Assembly (NCBI GenBank): GCA_963766995.1 | Contig: CAVYCE010000003.1 | Span: forward strand, 1,054,001 to 1,118,000 | Direction of reading: 5' to 3' | DNA from: Bog-473 sp963766995 | Lineage (GTDB): Bacteria > Actinomycetota > Acidimicrobiia > Acidimicrobiales > RAAP-2 | Length of the DNA: 64,000 nt | Shown: positions 53,271-60,565 of the stretch, piece by piece | Layout: each line of letters opens with the position of its first letter | Position numbering within the stretch: position 1 is the stretch's first letter | The notes under the pieces: model-generated | What the model was told of the DNA's origin: nothing | Seen by the model: the letters and a program-made list of their open reading frames with translations, nothing else | Databases searched by the model: none | Program-made: the position numbers and the translations under genes

Positions 53271-54163
53271 GCCAGCGCCTCCCGAAAGACCTCGGAGAGG
53301 CGGCGGCGCTCGAATGAGAACTGGGTCACCCGGCCCGCAGCCATGGCTGCATGAAGGACATCGTCGCTGTCCACATCAGTGCCCAGAATCAGGCGGACAG
53401 CACCGCCCACTATTTCCGACACTTCGACGCCGGGCAGGTGCGTGGCCCAGTCGGACGTCCAATCGTCCTCCAGTCTCACGACAAGCCGGCGAGCGCCACT
53501 GGTGGCCAACTCGTCCACCGTTCCCGACGCCACCATGCGCCCGTGGTCGATAATGGTGACCTGTTCGCAGAGGTTCTCCACTTGGTCGAGCTGGTGACTG
53601 CTGAGGAGGACGCAGCACCCGGCCCGAGCCTGGTCCACTAATACCTTGCCGATGGCGTCAATACCGACGGGATCGAGTCCTGACAACGGTTCGTCCAACA
53701 CAAGCAGCTCGGGGTCATGGATGAGCGCCGCTGCCAACTGCACCCGCTGCTGATTTCCATGAGAGAGCGTCTCCACCTTGGATTTTCGCCGATTGGCGAT
53801 ATCGAGGCGGTCCAGCCAGGTACCCGTGGCCGATGCAGCAGCGGCCGGACTCATTCCGTGCAGCCGACCTAGGTACTCCACCTGCTCACCCACCAACATG
53901 CCGGGATAGAGCCCTCGCTCTTCGGGCATGTACCCAAACCGTCGCCGCTGGGCCTGACCCACGGGCTCACCGTTCCAGCGAACAACTCCTGCATCGAGAT
54001 CGGTGAGGCCGAAGATGGCACGCATGGTGGTCGTCTTGCCAGCACCATTCGGCCCCAGGAACCCCACCACCTGCCCGGCCGGCACCTCGAAAGAAAGATC
54101 GTCCAGGGCGGTCAGATCACCGTAACTGCGTCGCAGTCCTTCGACCTCCAGCAGTCCCGGCAC
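53267..54163 (-). CDS. ABC exporter ATPase (NatA/CcmA-like)
   Basis: 298 residues. Walker A GPNGAGKTTTM, signature LSHGNQQR (SHGNQQ variant), Walker B LLVLDEPLSGLD and the switch His in SSHQLDQV. A C-terminal domain of about 80 residues follows, as in NatA. GTG start at 54163, 6 nt after a TAGCCT box (54170-54175, minus strand). It partners the permease at 51915-53270. Confidence 0.92.
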   Translation of the reverse strand: MPGLLEVEGLRRSYGDLTALDDLSFEVPAGQVVGFLGPNGAGKTTTMRAIFGLTDLDAGVVRWNGEPVGQAQRRRFGYMPEERGLYPGMLVGEQVEYLGRLHGMSPAAAASATGTWLDRLDIANRRKSKVETLSHGNQQRVQLAAALIHDPELLVLDEPLSGLDPVGIDAIGKVLVDQARAGCCVLLSSHQLDQVENLCEQVTIIDHGRMVASGTVDELATSGARRLVVRLEDDWTSDWATHLPGVEVSEIVGGAVRLILGTDVDSDDVLHAAMAAGRVTQFSFERRRLSEVFREALA

Positions 54164-54169
54164 ATGGGC

Positions 54170-54175
54170 AGGCTA
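54170..54175 (-). promoter_or_regulatory. Leaderless -10 box of ABC exporter operon
   Basis: On the minus strand TAGCCT followed by 6 nt and GTG 54163. Confidence 0.45.
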
Positions 54176-54258
54176 TTGCATGTGGCGCTGGATGGATTTG
54201 AAGGCGAGAGTGAAGATCACACCAATCGATTGGGCCATGTTCGACACATGGGCTGCAG

Positions 54259-54264
54259 TACGTT
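54259..54264 (+). promoter_or_regulatory. Leaderless -10 box of DUF3052-like gene
   Basis: TACGTT followed by 6 nt and GTG 54271; no Shine-Dalgarno sequence. Confidence 0.45.
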
Positions 54265-54270
54265 TCGGCA

Positions 54271-54624
54271 GTGGACCTAGCGAAGAAACTTCAGCTCGAT
54301 TCCGAGCAAGGCCTGAAAGCGGTCGGGGCTCCCACGTCGCTCCGCGCCACCATGGGCGAACTCAAGGGCACGGGGAAAGCGGCCGATGCGGCGCTTCTGA
54401 TATTTGTGACCAACCGAGCCGTCCTCGAGAAGCACTGCGCCACCATCGTCGCAGGTGCGACCAATGATCGTTTGACGTGGGTGGCCTACCCGAAAGCCGG
54501 ACAGTTAGGGACCGACCTCAATCGGGATTCTCTGGCCAGTTTCCTCATCGAGCAGGGCATTCAACCAGTGCGCCAGATTGCACTTGACGACGTTTGGTCG
54601 GCCTTGAGGTTCCGCCCCGGTTGA
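54271..54624 (+). CDS. DUF3052-like conserved small protein
   Basis: 117 residues: MDLAKKLQLDSEQGLKAVGA, ALLIFVTNRAVLEKHCATIV, WVAYPKAGQLGTDLNRDSLA and DDVWSALRFRPG. This pattern is widely conserved in actinobacteria (DUF3052-like). The fold is probably a small Rossmann-like alpha/beta domain. Function unknown. The GTG start has a leaderless box. Confidence 0.8.
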   Translation: MDLAKKLQLDSEQGLKAVGAPTSLRATMGELKGTGKAADAALLIFVTNRAVLEKHCATIVAGATNDRLTWVAYPKAGQLGTDLNRDSLASFLIEQGIQPVRQIALDDVWSALRFRPG

Positions 54625-54632
54625 AACGTGGC

Positions 54633-54986
54633 CTATCGGCCGATGTGCTCCCCGATGACGCGCTCCACGACTGCGGCGTCGTCGGGAGTAATGGTGGGCA
54701 TGACCCGCCGCCCCAGATCGATCTCAAGGCCGGTGGTCTTGCCGGGACGTGATGAGTCGAAGTTCCACCAATGTCTCAAGTCGCCGGATCCGAATATGCG
54801 CCACTTTCCGCTCCTTGAGGTCACGGTGAATGAGCGCACTGATTGAATGGATTCGTAGGGGATCTTCTTGGCTCCGAACCAGGGGTAGTACCGCCGGATA
54901 ATGAGCATCGTCTCGTTGCAAGCAATGTTGCCGTCGTCATAGGGCACGCTGCTTATTTTCCCATAGGCAGTCACGCAACTGTCCAT
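54633..54986 (-). CDS. Hypothetical protein, possibly PH-like beta fold
   Basis: 117 residues. It looks like a soluble beta-rich domain: ETMLIIRRYYPWFGAKKIPY, ESIQSVRSFTV, KWRIFGSGDLRHWWNFDSSR. The basic and aromatic run resembles bacterial PH-like proteins, without a clear family call. No signal peptide. ATG 54986 is 16 bp from the truncated amidohydrolase gene on the same strand. Confidence 0.6.
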   Translation of the reverse strand: MDSCVTAYGKISSVPYDDGNIACNETMLIIRRYYPWFGAKKIPYESIQSVRSFTVTSRSGKWRIFGSGDLRHWWNFDSSRPGKTTGLEIDLGRRVMPTITPDDAAVVERVIGEHIGR

Positions 54987-55001
54987 CGCCTTGCCTGTTG
55001 A

Positions 55002-55439
55002 TCAGTCCCCGAAGAACAGGCGCCGAGTGTTTTCGGTGAGCGTCGCCGCAGTAGGGCCGGTGGGTGTCTCCAGCGCACCCAATGGATCGACCAGCATTTC
55101 GACCACATGCTCGGGAGTGAAGGGGAAGTCGCTGCCGTAGTGCAGGTGTTCGGCCGTGGTGAGCGCCAAAATGGCGTCGAGCTGTCGAGGCATAGGGAAC
55201 CCGGCCAGGTCGTAGTGGAGCCGAGCCAGGTCGCCGTACACATTGGCGTCAGGATCGACGCCCTCGAGCACAAAGGCGAAGGCAGCCACCCGATCGGCGA
55301 TGACGGGCAACATGGCCCCCGCGTGCGGCACAATGAATTCGATATTGGGATGACGGGCAACGGTGCCGTTGAGCACCATGTTGACCACTGCTCGAGACGT
55401 GTCGAAGAGGAGTTCGATCATGCGACGTGGCCGCCCCAA
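55002..55439 (-). pseudogene. Amidohydrolase-2-type decarboxylase, C-terminal half only
   Basis: 145 residues matching the C-terminal half of the amidohydrolase-2 (ACMSD-like) family: RRMIELLFDTSRAVVNMVL, FIVPHAGAMLPVIADRV and LHYGSDFPFTPEHV (catalytic Asp). The usual protein is 300-340 residues, so the N-terminal half with the first metal His residues is missing, and no upstream frame encodes it. It ends abruptly at about 55440, where an unrelated truncated gene begins on the other strand. A remnant; unlikely to be catalytic. Confidence 0.7.
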
Positions 55440-55786
55440 TGATGGGTGCGCCCGATCCGACCCAGAACCTAAAGGAGTACGACCCCGAATGGGGGAAGGC
55501 TTTCTGGACTGGCACGGTTGCCGCCAGTTGCCGACATGAGCGCATGCTGTCCTCGGTCAAGGCGCCCGTGCTCCTCACCCAGCACTTCCGAATGATTGAG
55601 AAGGCTTCCGGGAGTCTGCTTGGCGCCATTTCTGACGACCAAGCATCTCGGGTGCAACAGCTCGTCACTGAAGCGGGCCAAATGGTCGACTACCAGTCGT
55701 TCCCGACCATGGGGCACTCCATGCACGGGCAAGACCCTCAACTCTTTTCGACCACGCTTATCGATTGGTCGTCAGGGTTGTTCTGA
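55427..55786 (+). pseudogene. Alpha/beta hydrolase, C-terminal part only
   Basis: The open frame from GTG 55427 gives 119 residues that match the cap and C-terminal third of alpha/beta hydrolases: LKEYDPEWGKAFWTGTV, VKAPVLLTQHFRMIEKASGS, and FPTMGHSMHGQDPQLF with the His. The nucleophile elbow and oxyanion loop are absent. It starts head-to-head with the truncated amidohydrolase at 55436-55445, so both lost their 5' ends at one joint. Confidence 0.68.
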
Positions 55787-55811
55787 CATATGCCTGCGCG
55801 GCTGGGAAGCG

Positions 55812-56717
55812 CTACGTAGTAATCGATACCACTGCGGTGTCCTCGGGCTTCTGAATATCAGGGCGAAGCACAGCCAAGTACGTCACAAGGACGAACACGG
55901 CGACGGCAAAGACCACTGAAGTTGGCCCGTCGCCAAAGTTGATACCGCTGATGTGCTGCGGCTTGCTGATGTAGTCGGCAAAGGACGCACCCAATGGACG
56001 GGTGACCACGTACGACATCCAGAAGGCGGCGATGTGATTGAGATTGAACCGCCACCAGGCTAACGCCGGGATCAGGATCACCACCCCGAAGAGGATGCCC
56101 GATGACAGGTAGCCGAGGTTCAGCGATGTCGCGGTGAAATCTCCGAGGGCCGTACCGAGAGCAAAGGTAGAAAACACGGTGGTCCAATAGAACAACTCGC
56201 GGCGCTGCGTCGTGATGCTGTGGATAGACAACGTTCCCTCGCTGCGCTGCCATATCCAGAAGGTGACGAGAAGGACCGCGGCCCACAGAAGCGTCGTTCC
56301 GGCATACGGGATGTGGACGTCAAGGTGCAGGAAGTCGGACACGCCAGTCCCGAAGATGGCGATGGCATAGGCCAGCAACCAGTAGGAAAAGGCTCGGTAT
56401 CGGCGGGTGCAGAACTGAATAACAAAAGCCACTAAGAAAAGGACGACCTCAGTACCGCCCCCCTTGATGTTCCCTAGCGTCTTGAGATAGTCGGAGGTCG
56501 CCTCACCTCCGGCAGTAGTGAGGATCTTGACCACCCAGAACAACAGGATGACCTCTGGGACCTTGGCGGCAACCGGCGCCGGAAAGATGCGCCCCAATAT
56601 CGGAACCTGTCCACTTTTCCGACCCCGTCCAGTTCCCGACTGGAGCGACGCTGAGTCGAACCGGCGCTCTGCATCCACGTGGTCCCATGCCTCCTTCGGC
56701 TCAAGTAGGCCGAGCAT
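55812..56717 (-). CDS. DUF347 multi-spanning membrane protein (COG4705-like)
   Basis: 301 residues: about 50 soluble residues, then seven to eight transmembrane helices with repeated DUF347 units (AAKVPEVILLFWVVKILTTA, YWTTVFSTFALGTALGDFTA, FWMSYVVTRPLGASFADYIS). COG4705-type proteins have been linked to manganese transport in some reports; here only the family call is supported. The start at ATG 56717 is uncertain because the N-terminal 50 residues are atypical. Confidence 0.82.
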   Translation of the reverse strand: MLGLLEPKEAWDHVDAERRFDSASLQSGTGRGRKSGQVPILGRIFPAPVAAKVPEVILLFWVVKILTTAGGEATSDYLKTLGNIKGGGTEVVLFLVAFVIQFCTRRYRAFSYWLLAYAIAIFGTGVSDFLHLDVHIPYAGTTLLWAAVLLVTFWIWQRSEGTLSIHSITTQRRELFYWTTVFSTFALGTALGDFTATSLNLGYLSSGILFGVVILIPALAWWRFNLNHIAAFWMSYVVTRPLGASFADYISKPQHISGINFGDGPTSVVFAVAVFVLVTYLAVLRPDIQKPEDTAVVSITT

Positions 56718-56755
56718 AGAAGCCGGTTGGCTGAGCGCGGATTCGCGTCGACCAT

Positions 56756-56890
56756 ATGGAGCTCGGCCCCCGCCGGATGTTCCATGACGGTTACGTCACC
56801 GCAGATGGTGGTGGCCCACACAAGCGTTCGGTGATCATCGTGACCGATGGCGCATTCGTGCCGCCGATGGTGGCCGAACTGCTCAGCTGA
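56756..56890 (+). CDS. Possible 44-residue ORF or gene remnant
   Basis: An open frame from ATG 56756 to TGA 56890, reading MELGPRRMFHDGYVT and ending SVIIVTDGAFVPPMVAELLS. It has a beta-strand/helix character like the C-terminal end of a Rossmann-type protein, but I recognise no family. It fills the gap between two minus-strand genes and stops one base before the next gene's stop. Weak; more likely a remnant. Confidence 0.25.
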   Translation: MELGPRRMFHDGYVTADGGGPHKRSVIIVTDGAFVPPMVAELLS

Positions 56891-57664
56891 TCAGTGTGTT
56901 GCTCCCGCTGCAGTGAGGGTCGCTTCAATGTCGACGAGGCAAGAGGTGCCCTGATTTAGGGCAACCGCTTTGGTGAACGGAGCCAGCGCCGTGGCCAGTG
57001 ACGACTCGGCCGCCAAGACTTGCGCACGATATGGTCCGTACAACGGCGACAGGACGGTGAACCCCTCGTTTTCGAGCGATTCGAGTTGGGCTACCAGCGG
57101 CGCCAGCGAAGGTGCCGCTGTCTGGTATTGAGCAGCGAACGCCACCAGGAACGGGCCGATGGCCTGCAAGAAAGGCTGGAACAACGGAGCAGCAGCAAAG
57201 GCTTCGGAAGAGAACGGGCCGAAGAAGGGCGCGAACGGGATGAGTGACTGCAGTCCACCCGGATTGGCCGGGCTCTTCAGACCCAGCGGGCAAGCCGGCA
57301 GATCGGACGGCACCAGTGCGGAGGTTGGTGCCCCAGTGGCTGGAGTCGTCGTACTCGGCGTGGGCGAACCAGTAGTGGTGACCGCTGCCGCTGTGACGAC
57401 AGTCGGCGCCGATACGCGGGGGGACGTGGCCAGGCCGGTGGCTTGAGCTGGCAACTGTGCCGTCGGCTCAACGGCTCCCTGAGGGGTAGCAGCTGCAGGC
57501 GTGGTGGTCTTTTGCGCCACCTGGACCCGCTCCACTCTTGTGTGCTTGGTCACAGCTCCCCCGCCTTCCATGGCGAACACTGCCAACAACGCGGCAGCGA
57601 GAAGGGCGGTCACGGCCGACGCCAGGCGAGTGCCTCGAAGACGGCTCGTAGCGGTGTCACTCAT
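56891..57664 (-). CDS. Secreted or anchored protein with Thr/Ala/Pro linker
   Basis: 257 residues: one hydrophobic helix (about 16-33) near the N-terminus with no clear signal cleavage or lipobox, an 80-residue Thr/Ala/Pro-rich linker (PSTTTPATGAPTSALV) and a helical domain (about 120-257) with Cys at ACPLG and TSCLVD that could form one disulfide. No known family. It follows DUF4395 by 4 bp on the same strand, so it is in an operon with it. Confidence 0.65.
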   Translation of the reverse strand: MSDTATSRLRGTRLASAVTALLAAALLAVFAMEGGGAVTKHTRVERVQVAQKTTTPAAATPQGAVEPTAQLPAQATGLATSPRVSAPTVVTAAAVTTTGSPTPSTTTPATGAPTSALVPSDLPACPLGLKSPANPGGLQSLIPFAPFFGPFSSEAFAAAPLFQPFLQAIGPFLVAFAAQYQTAAPSLAPLVAQLESLENEGFTVLSPLYGPYRAQVLAAESSLATALAPFTKAVALNQGTSCLVDIEATLTAAGATH

Positions 57665-57668
57665 GGGA

Positions 57669-58196
57669 TCAGACCGTCCCGGGCCTGACGGCCCAAATGT
57701 TGTTGCAACTCTCGCACACCTCTTTGGGAATGACTCCGAACTTCATCAGGATGGCGAACACCTTGCATCCCATGCAAAAGCCGAGGACCGACTCCAGAAG
57801 GGCGGCGACAATGAGAAGGCCCAGCACGATCTGTGCTGCGCCCCAGTAGCCAAGAATGGTCAACACAAGTGCTGTCACCGAGAACGACACACCCATCCCT
57901 TGAGCAAACCGCTTGGGAGGACCGGCCACTAGACGCTCGGCGAAGGGCAGGCGGGGAGTGATGACGCGGGTCACAAACTGTCCAAGCGGACTCAGCGTCG
58001 GACCGGTGAGCACCCGAGCGACGAAGCCATAGGCCAGGATCGGAGTGGCCCAACGCAGATTGAGGGAGACAATCAGGATGGCAAATATGGCGACTCCGCC
58101 GGCGACGAGTCGGGCTGAGACCTCATTGACGGGGTTCGGGAACGAAAAGAGTGGCCGTGGCTTGGAGGTGGTCGCCTTCGTATCCAACTGTGTCAT
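57669..58196 (-). CDS. DUF4395 membrane protein
   Basis: 175 residues. FPNPVNEVSARLVAGGVAI, YGFVARVLTGPTLSPLGQFV and AGPPKRFAQGMG are DUF4395 landmarks; four helices follow, with FCMGCKVFAILMKFG and EVCESCNNIW giving two CxxC pairs. In other actinobacteria DUF4395 genes often sit with thioredoxin and rhodanese genes, so a thiol or sulfur role is plausible. It starts 2 bp after the large secreted-protein gene on the same strand. Confidence 0.87.
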   Translation of the reverse strand: MTQLDTKATTSKPRPLFSFPNPVNEVSARLVAGGVAIFAILIVSLNLRWATPILAYGFVARVLTGPTLSPLGQFVTRVITPRLPFAERLVAGPPKRFAQGMGVSFSVTALVLTILGYWGAAQIVLGLLIVAALLESVLGFCMGCKVFAILMKFGVIPKEVCESCNNIWAVRPGTV

Positions 58197-58198
58197 GG

Positions 58199-59320
58199 TC
58201 AGACTCCCTTCGACTCTTGAACGTTGTTACGTCGTTTCCGGCGCAGCGCGAGATCGGACGTCACCACTCCGATCAGGCCGAGCACGGCCAGCGACAAGAC
58301 CACCACGGTGAGCCAAGTTGGAATTCGCCACCCCGAAGTGCGGCTCACGTAGCTTCGAGAGGACAGTACCGTGCGCGTGGTCACCTTTGACACCTTGGGC
58401 GACGACGTCGAATCCGAGCCGATGGTTGTGGTGGTGTTGGCGCCTGAGCCAGCCGTACCAGGTGAGGTGGCTGGTGCCTTCGTGCCCGAAGCCGTGGGGG
58501 TGCCCCCGACGGCGGTGCTTCCAGCATTAGACGCGGTACCACTGGCTGATGATGTCGCCGCGCGAGATGGGATGAAACGGCCAGTCAAGTTCCAATAGGC
58601 GGAGAACCCGTTGAAAGGACCGCCCACCACTTGGCTTGACCACTGCAGCGTGTACGCGCCGGTGGACGAGTTGTAAACCCCGGTCACAGGTTTCGTGTTG
58701 GCAGGTGCTGAACCGTCGGGCTTTGGCGATCCCTGATTGAACTCCTGGTTGTTCCACGACACACCGAAGCTCTGCACGTTTCCGCTCAAAATGGACCCGT
58801 TGGCCACGATGCTGGGCGCTGGCACTTTCAATCCGGTCTGCGGGTCTGTCTGGTTGGTGGCTGTGGCAAAGCGGACTCCCTCAAACGCCACCGGCGCCGT
58901 GATCTGGTTCGCCAGGGCGTTGCCTGCACTGTCGAAGGCCGGAGAAGGTTGCGGCTGATAGGTACCCGTGATTAAGCCCCCGGCCGTGCCAGGCGCCAGC
59001 GGCGTGTAGGTGTTGTCGCTGCACGTCGAATCACTGTTGGAGAAATACGGTCCAGCGGTATTGGTGCCTCCTGAGAGCACCATCCGAAGATAGGTCCCGC
59101 TGGCTACGCCTCCACTACACGAACCTGCGGTCAGTGTGAACATTCCAACCAGGGGTGTTCCTGTTGTTGCGGCTTGCGCAGTGGAAGGGAGGAGGGGAGC
59201 GACAAGCAACGCCACGGCGGCAATGCCCGCGGCAGCGGCGAAGTAGGAGTGCACGATGCCGGAAACCCAGCCCCGTGGTGGCCGTGCTGACAGTTCGAAA
59301 CGTCGTTCTGTTCCACTCAT
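58199..59320 (-). CDS. Large extracytoplasmic protein with C-terminal membrane anchor
   Basis: 373 residues from ATG 59320 (in-frame GTG 59377 lies in the promoter). Signal helix about 25-50, ending STAQAATT; a beta-rich domain with paired Cys (AGSCSGG and DSTCSDN), then QQ/VSWNNQEFNQGSPKPDG and GPFNGFSAYWNLTGRF motifs; a Ser/Thr/Ala linker (about 270-315); and a C-terminal transmembrane helix followed by basic residues RRKRRNN. A type I-like surface protein. The function is unknown, but the beta domain recurs in Acidimicrobiia and Frankia-type proteins. Confidence 0.72.
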   Translation of the reverse strand: MSGTERRFELSARPPRGWVSGIVHSYFAAAAGIAAVALLVAPLLPSTAQAATTGTPLVGMFTLTAGSCSGGVASGTYLRMVLSGGTNTAGPYFSNSDSTCSDNTYTPLAPGTAGGLITGTYQPQPSPAFDSAGNALANQITAPVAFEGVRFATATNQTDPQTGLKVPAPSIVANGSILSGNVQSFGVSWNNQEFNQGSPKPDGSAPANTKPVTGVYNSSTGAYTLQWSSQVVGGPFNGFSAYWNLTGRFIPSRAATSSASGTASNAGSTAVGGTPTASGTKAPATSPGTAGSGANTTTTIGSDSTSSPKVSKVTTRTVLSSRSYVSRTSGWRIPTWLTVVVLSLAVLGLIGVVTSDLALRRKRRNNVQESKGV

Positions 59321-59372
59321 ATGCCTATCAACCGCCTTGATCGCCCGGGCGGGCACCCCGGTAATTCCGGTA

Positions 59373-59412
59373 GCCACTATACCTGATGATATTAGTCATA
59401 TATAGTGGCGGC
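59373..59412. promoter_or_regulatory. Symmetric divergent promoter of rhodanese and surface-protein operon
   Basis: Perfect 9-bp inverted repeat GCCACTATA (59373-59381) and TATAGTGGC (59401-59409), with a 19-bp AT-rich spacer. Each arm carries TATAGT as a -10 box pointing outward. The right one lies 6 nt before GTG 59413 (leaderless); the left gives the minus transcript a leader of about 50 nt. Confidence 0.6.
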
Positions 59413-59838
59413 GTGACCACGACCCCGGAAGACCTGGTGAGGCGGGCCAGAGAGCGAATCACTCGGGTTGGTCCACATGAGCTGGACGGCGTCACCGCCT
59501 CCGGTGGCCTCATTGTTGACATCCGCCCGGTATTGCAGCGCCGTGTGGAGGGAGACCTCCCCGGCGCAATTGTGGTTGAACGCAACGTATTGGAGTGGCG
59601 CCTCGATCCGAATGGCGATCATCGGCTCCCCGAAGCACACAGCTTCGAGCAACCCATCGTTGTGGTCTGTTCGGAGGGCTACGCGTCCAGCCTGGCCGCC
59701 GCTTCACTGGCGGATCTCGGCTATCGCTGGGCTTCCGATCTCGTCGGCGGATATCAAGCATGGAGCACCTGGTTCGAACAGCGACGTCACTGTGAGTCGC
59801 ACGTGGCGGCGCGGGCGACGGGTGTGCAACCCGACTGA
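59413..59838 (+). CDS. Rhodanese-like sulfurtransferase domain protein
   Basis: 141 residues. A single rhodanese domain with LIVDIRPVLQRRVEG, GAIVVERNVLEW and the active-site loop VVCSEGYAS (Cys86), then GYRWASDLVGGYQAWSTW. It would transfer sulfane sulfur to a thiol acceptor. The GTG start is 6 nt from a -10 box. Divergent from the DUF4395/surface-protein operon through a symmetric promoter. Confidence 0.88.
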   Translation: MTTTPEDLVRRARERITRVGPHELDGVTASGGLIVDIRPVLQRRVEGDLPGAIVVERNVLEWRLDPNGDHRLPEAHSFEQPIVVVCSEGYASSLAAASLADLGYRWASDLVGGYQAWSTWFEQRRHCESHVAARATGVQPD

Positions 59839-59899
59839 AACTGTCGGCGTAGAGGTACCCTTTTCCCACGCCAACTGAGCGTCCGAAAGGTGACCCCCA

Positions 59900-60454
59900 A
59901 TGGCCAATCTGATCTATTCGTCCATTGCGTCACTCGACGGCTACATAGAGGATCAGGCCGGCAATTTTCAATGGGCCGCGCCGGACGAAGAGGTTTTCAG
60001 CTTTCTCAATGACCAGGAGTGCGAAATTGGGACGTACCTCTACGGTCGACGCCTGTACGAAACGATGGTCTATTGGGAGCAAGATGCACTCGACGGACCC
60101 GCATACGTACGTGAGTTTCAGAAGATCTGGAAGGCTGCCAACAAGATCGTGTACTCGAGGACCCTCACCTCCACGTCGAGTAACAAGACCAAGTTGGAAC
60201 GTGAATTCGATTCGAGTGTCATCGAAGACTTGAAGGACACATCGGAGCGCAACATAACGGTAGGAGGTGCGGAACTCGCAGCGCTGGCGTTCAGTGCGAA
60301 TCTCGTGGACGAATACCAGATCTATCTGACGCCGATTTTGGTGGGCGGAGGCAAGCCATCATTGCCCAATGGCGTTCACCTCGACCTGGAGCTACTCGAA
60401 GAGCGACGTTTTCAAAGTGGAGTCGTCTTCCTTAGGTACCGCGTCCTGAACTGA
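59900..60454 (+). CDS. RibD C-terminal/dihydrofolate reductase-like protein
   Basis: 184 residues. DHFR-like fold starting LIYSSIASLDGYIED, then GTYLYGRRLYETMVYW, TVGGAELAALAF and YLTPILVGGGKPSLP. It is the RibD C-terminal-type reductase family, unlikely to be the housekeeping DHFR. AAAGGTGA Shine-Dalgarno sequence upstream. The substrate is unknown (NADPH-dependent reductase, by family). Confidence 0.87.
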   Translation: MANLIYSSIASLDGYIEDQAGNFQWAAPDEEVFSFLNDQECEIGTYLYGRRLYETMVYWEQDALDGPAYVREFQKIWKAANKIVYSRTLTSTSSNKTKLEREFDSSVIEDLKDTSERNITVGGAELAALAFSANLVDEYQIYLTPILVGGGKPSLPNGVHLDLELLEERRFQSGVVFLRYRVLN

Positions 60455-60510
60455 TTCTGTTGAGGACGATCACCACCTCGCCGTGTTGCCCATATCCCTA
60501 GGATGGGTTC

Positions 60511-60531
60511 ATGTCATCGAGTCCCGGATAG
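60511..60531 (+). CDS. Leaderless micro-ORF upstream of cytochrome P450
   Basis: TAGGAT (60499-60504), 6 nt, then ATG TCA TCG AGT CCC GGA TAG: a 6-codon frame (MSSSPG) that a leaderless transcript would translate first. The P450 ATG follows 34 nt later and has only a weak Shine-Dalgarno sequence. It may be a leader that tunes P450 translation or chance. The dyad ATCC-CTA-GGAT (60494-60504) overlaps the -10 box. Confidence 0.25.
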   Translation: MSSSPG

Positions 60532-60565
60532 GTAAGTCGCTCTGAAAGAGCTCGGCATCTCCCCC

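Noticed and set aside
54180..54270. Start of the DUF3052-like gene upstream of 54271
   Set aside because: The region carries the -10 boxes of two divergent promoters, and the family N-terminus begins at the GTG at 54271.
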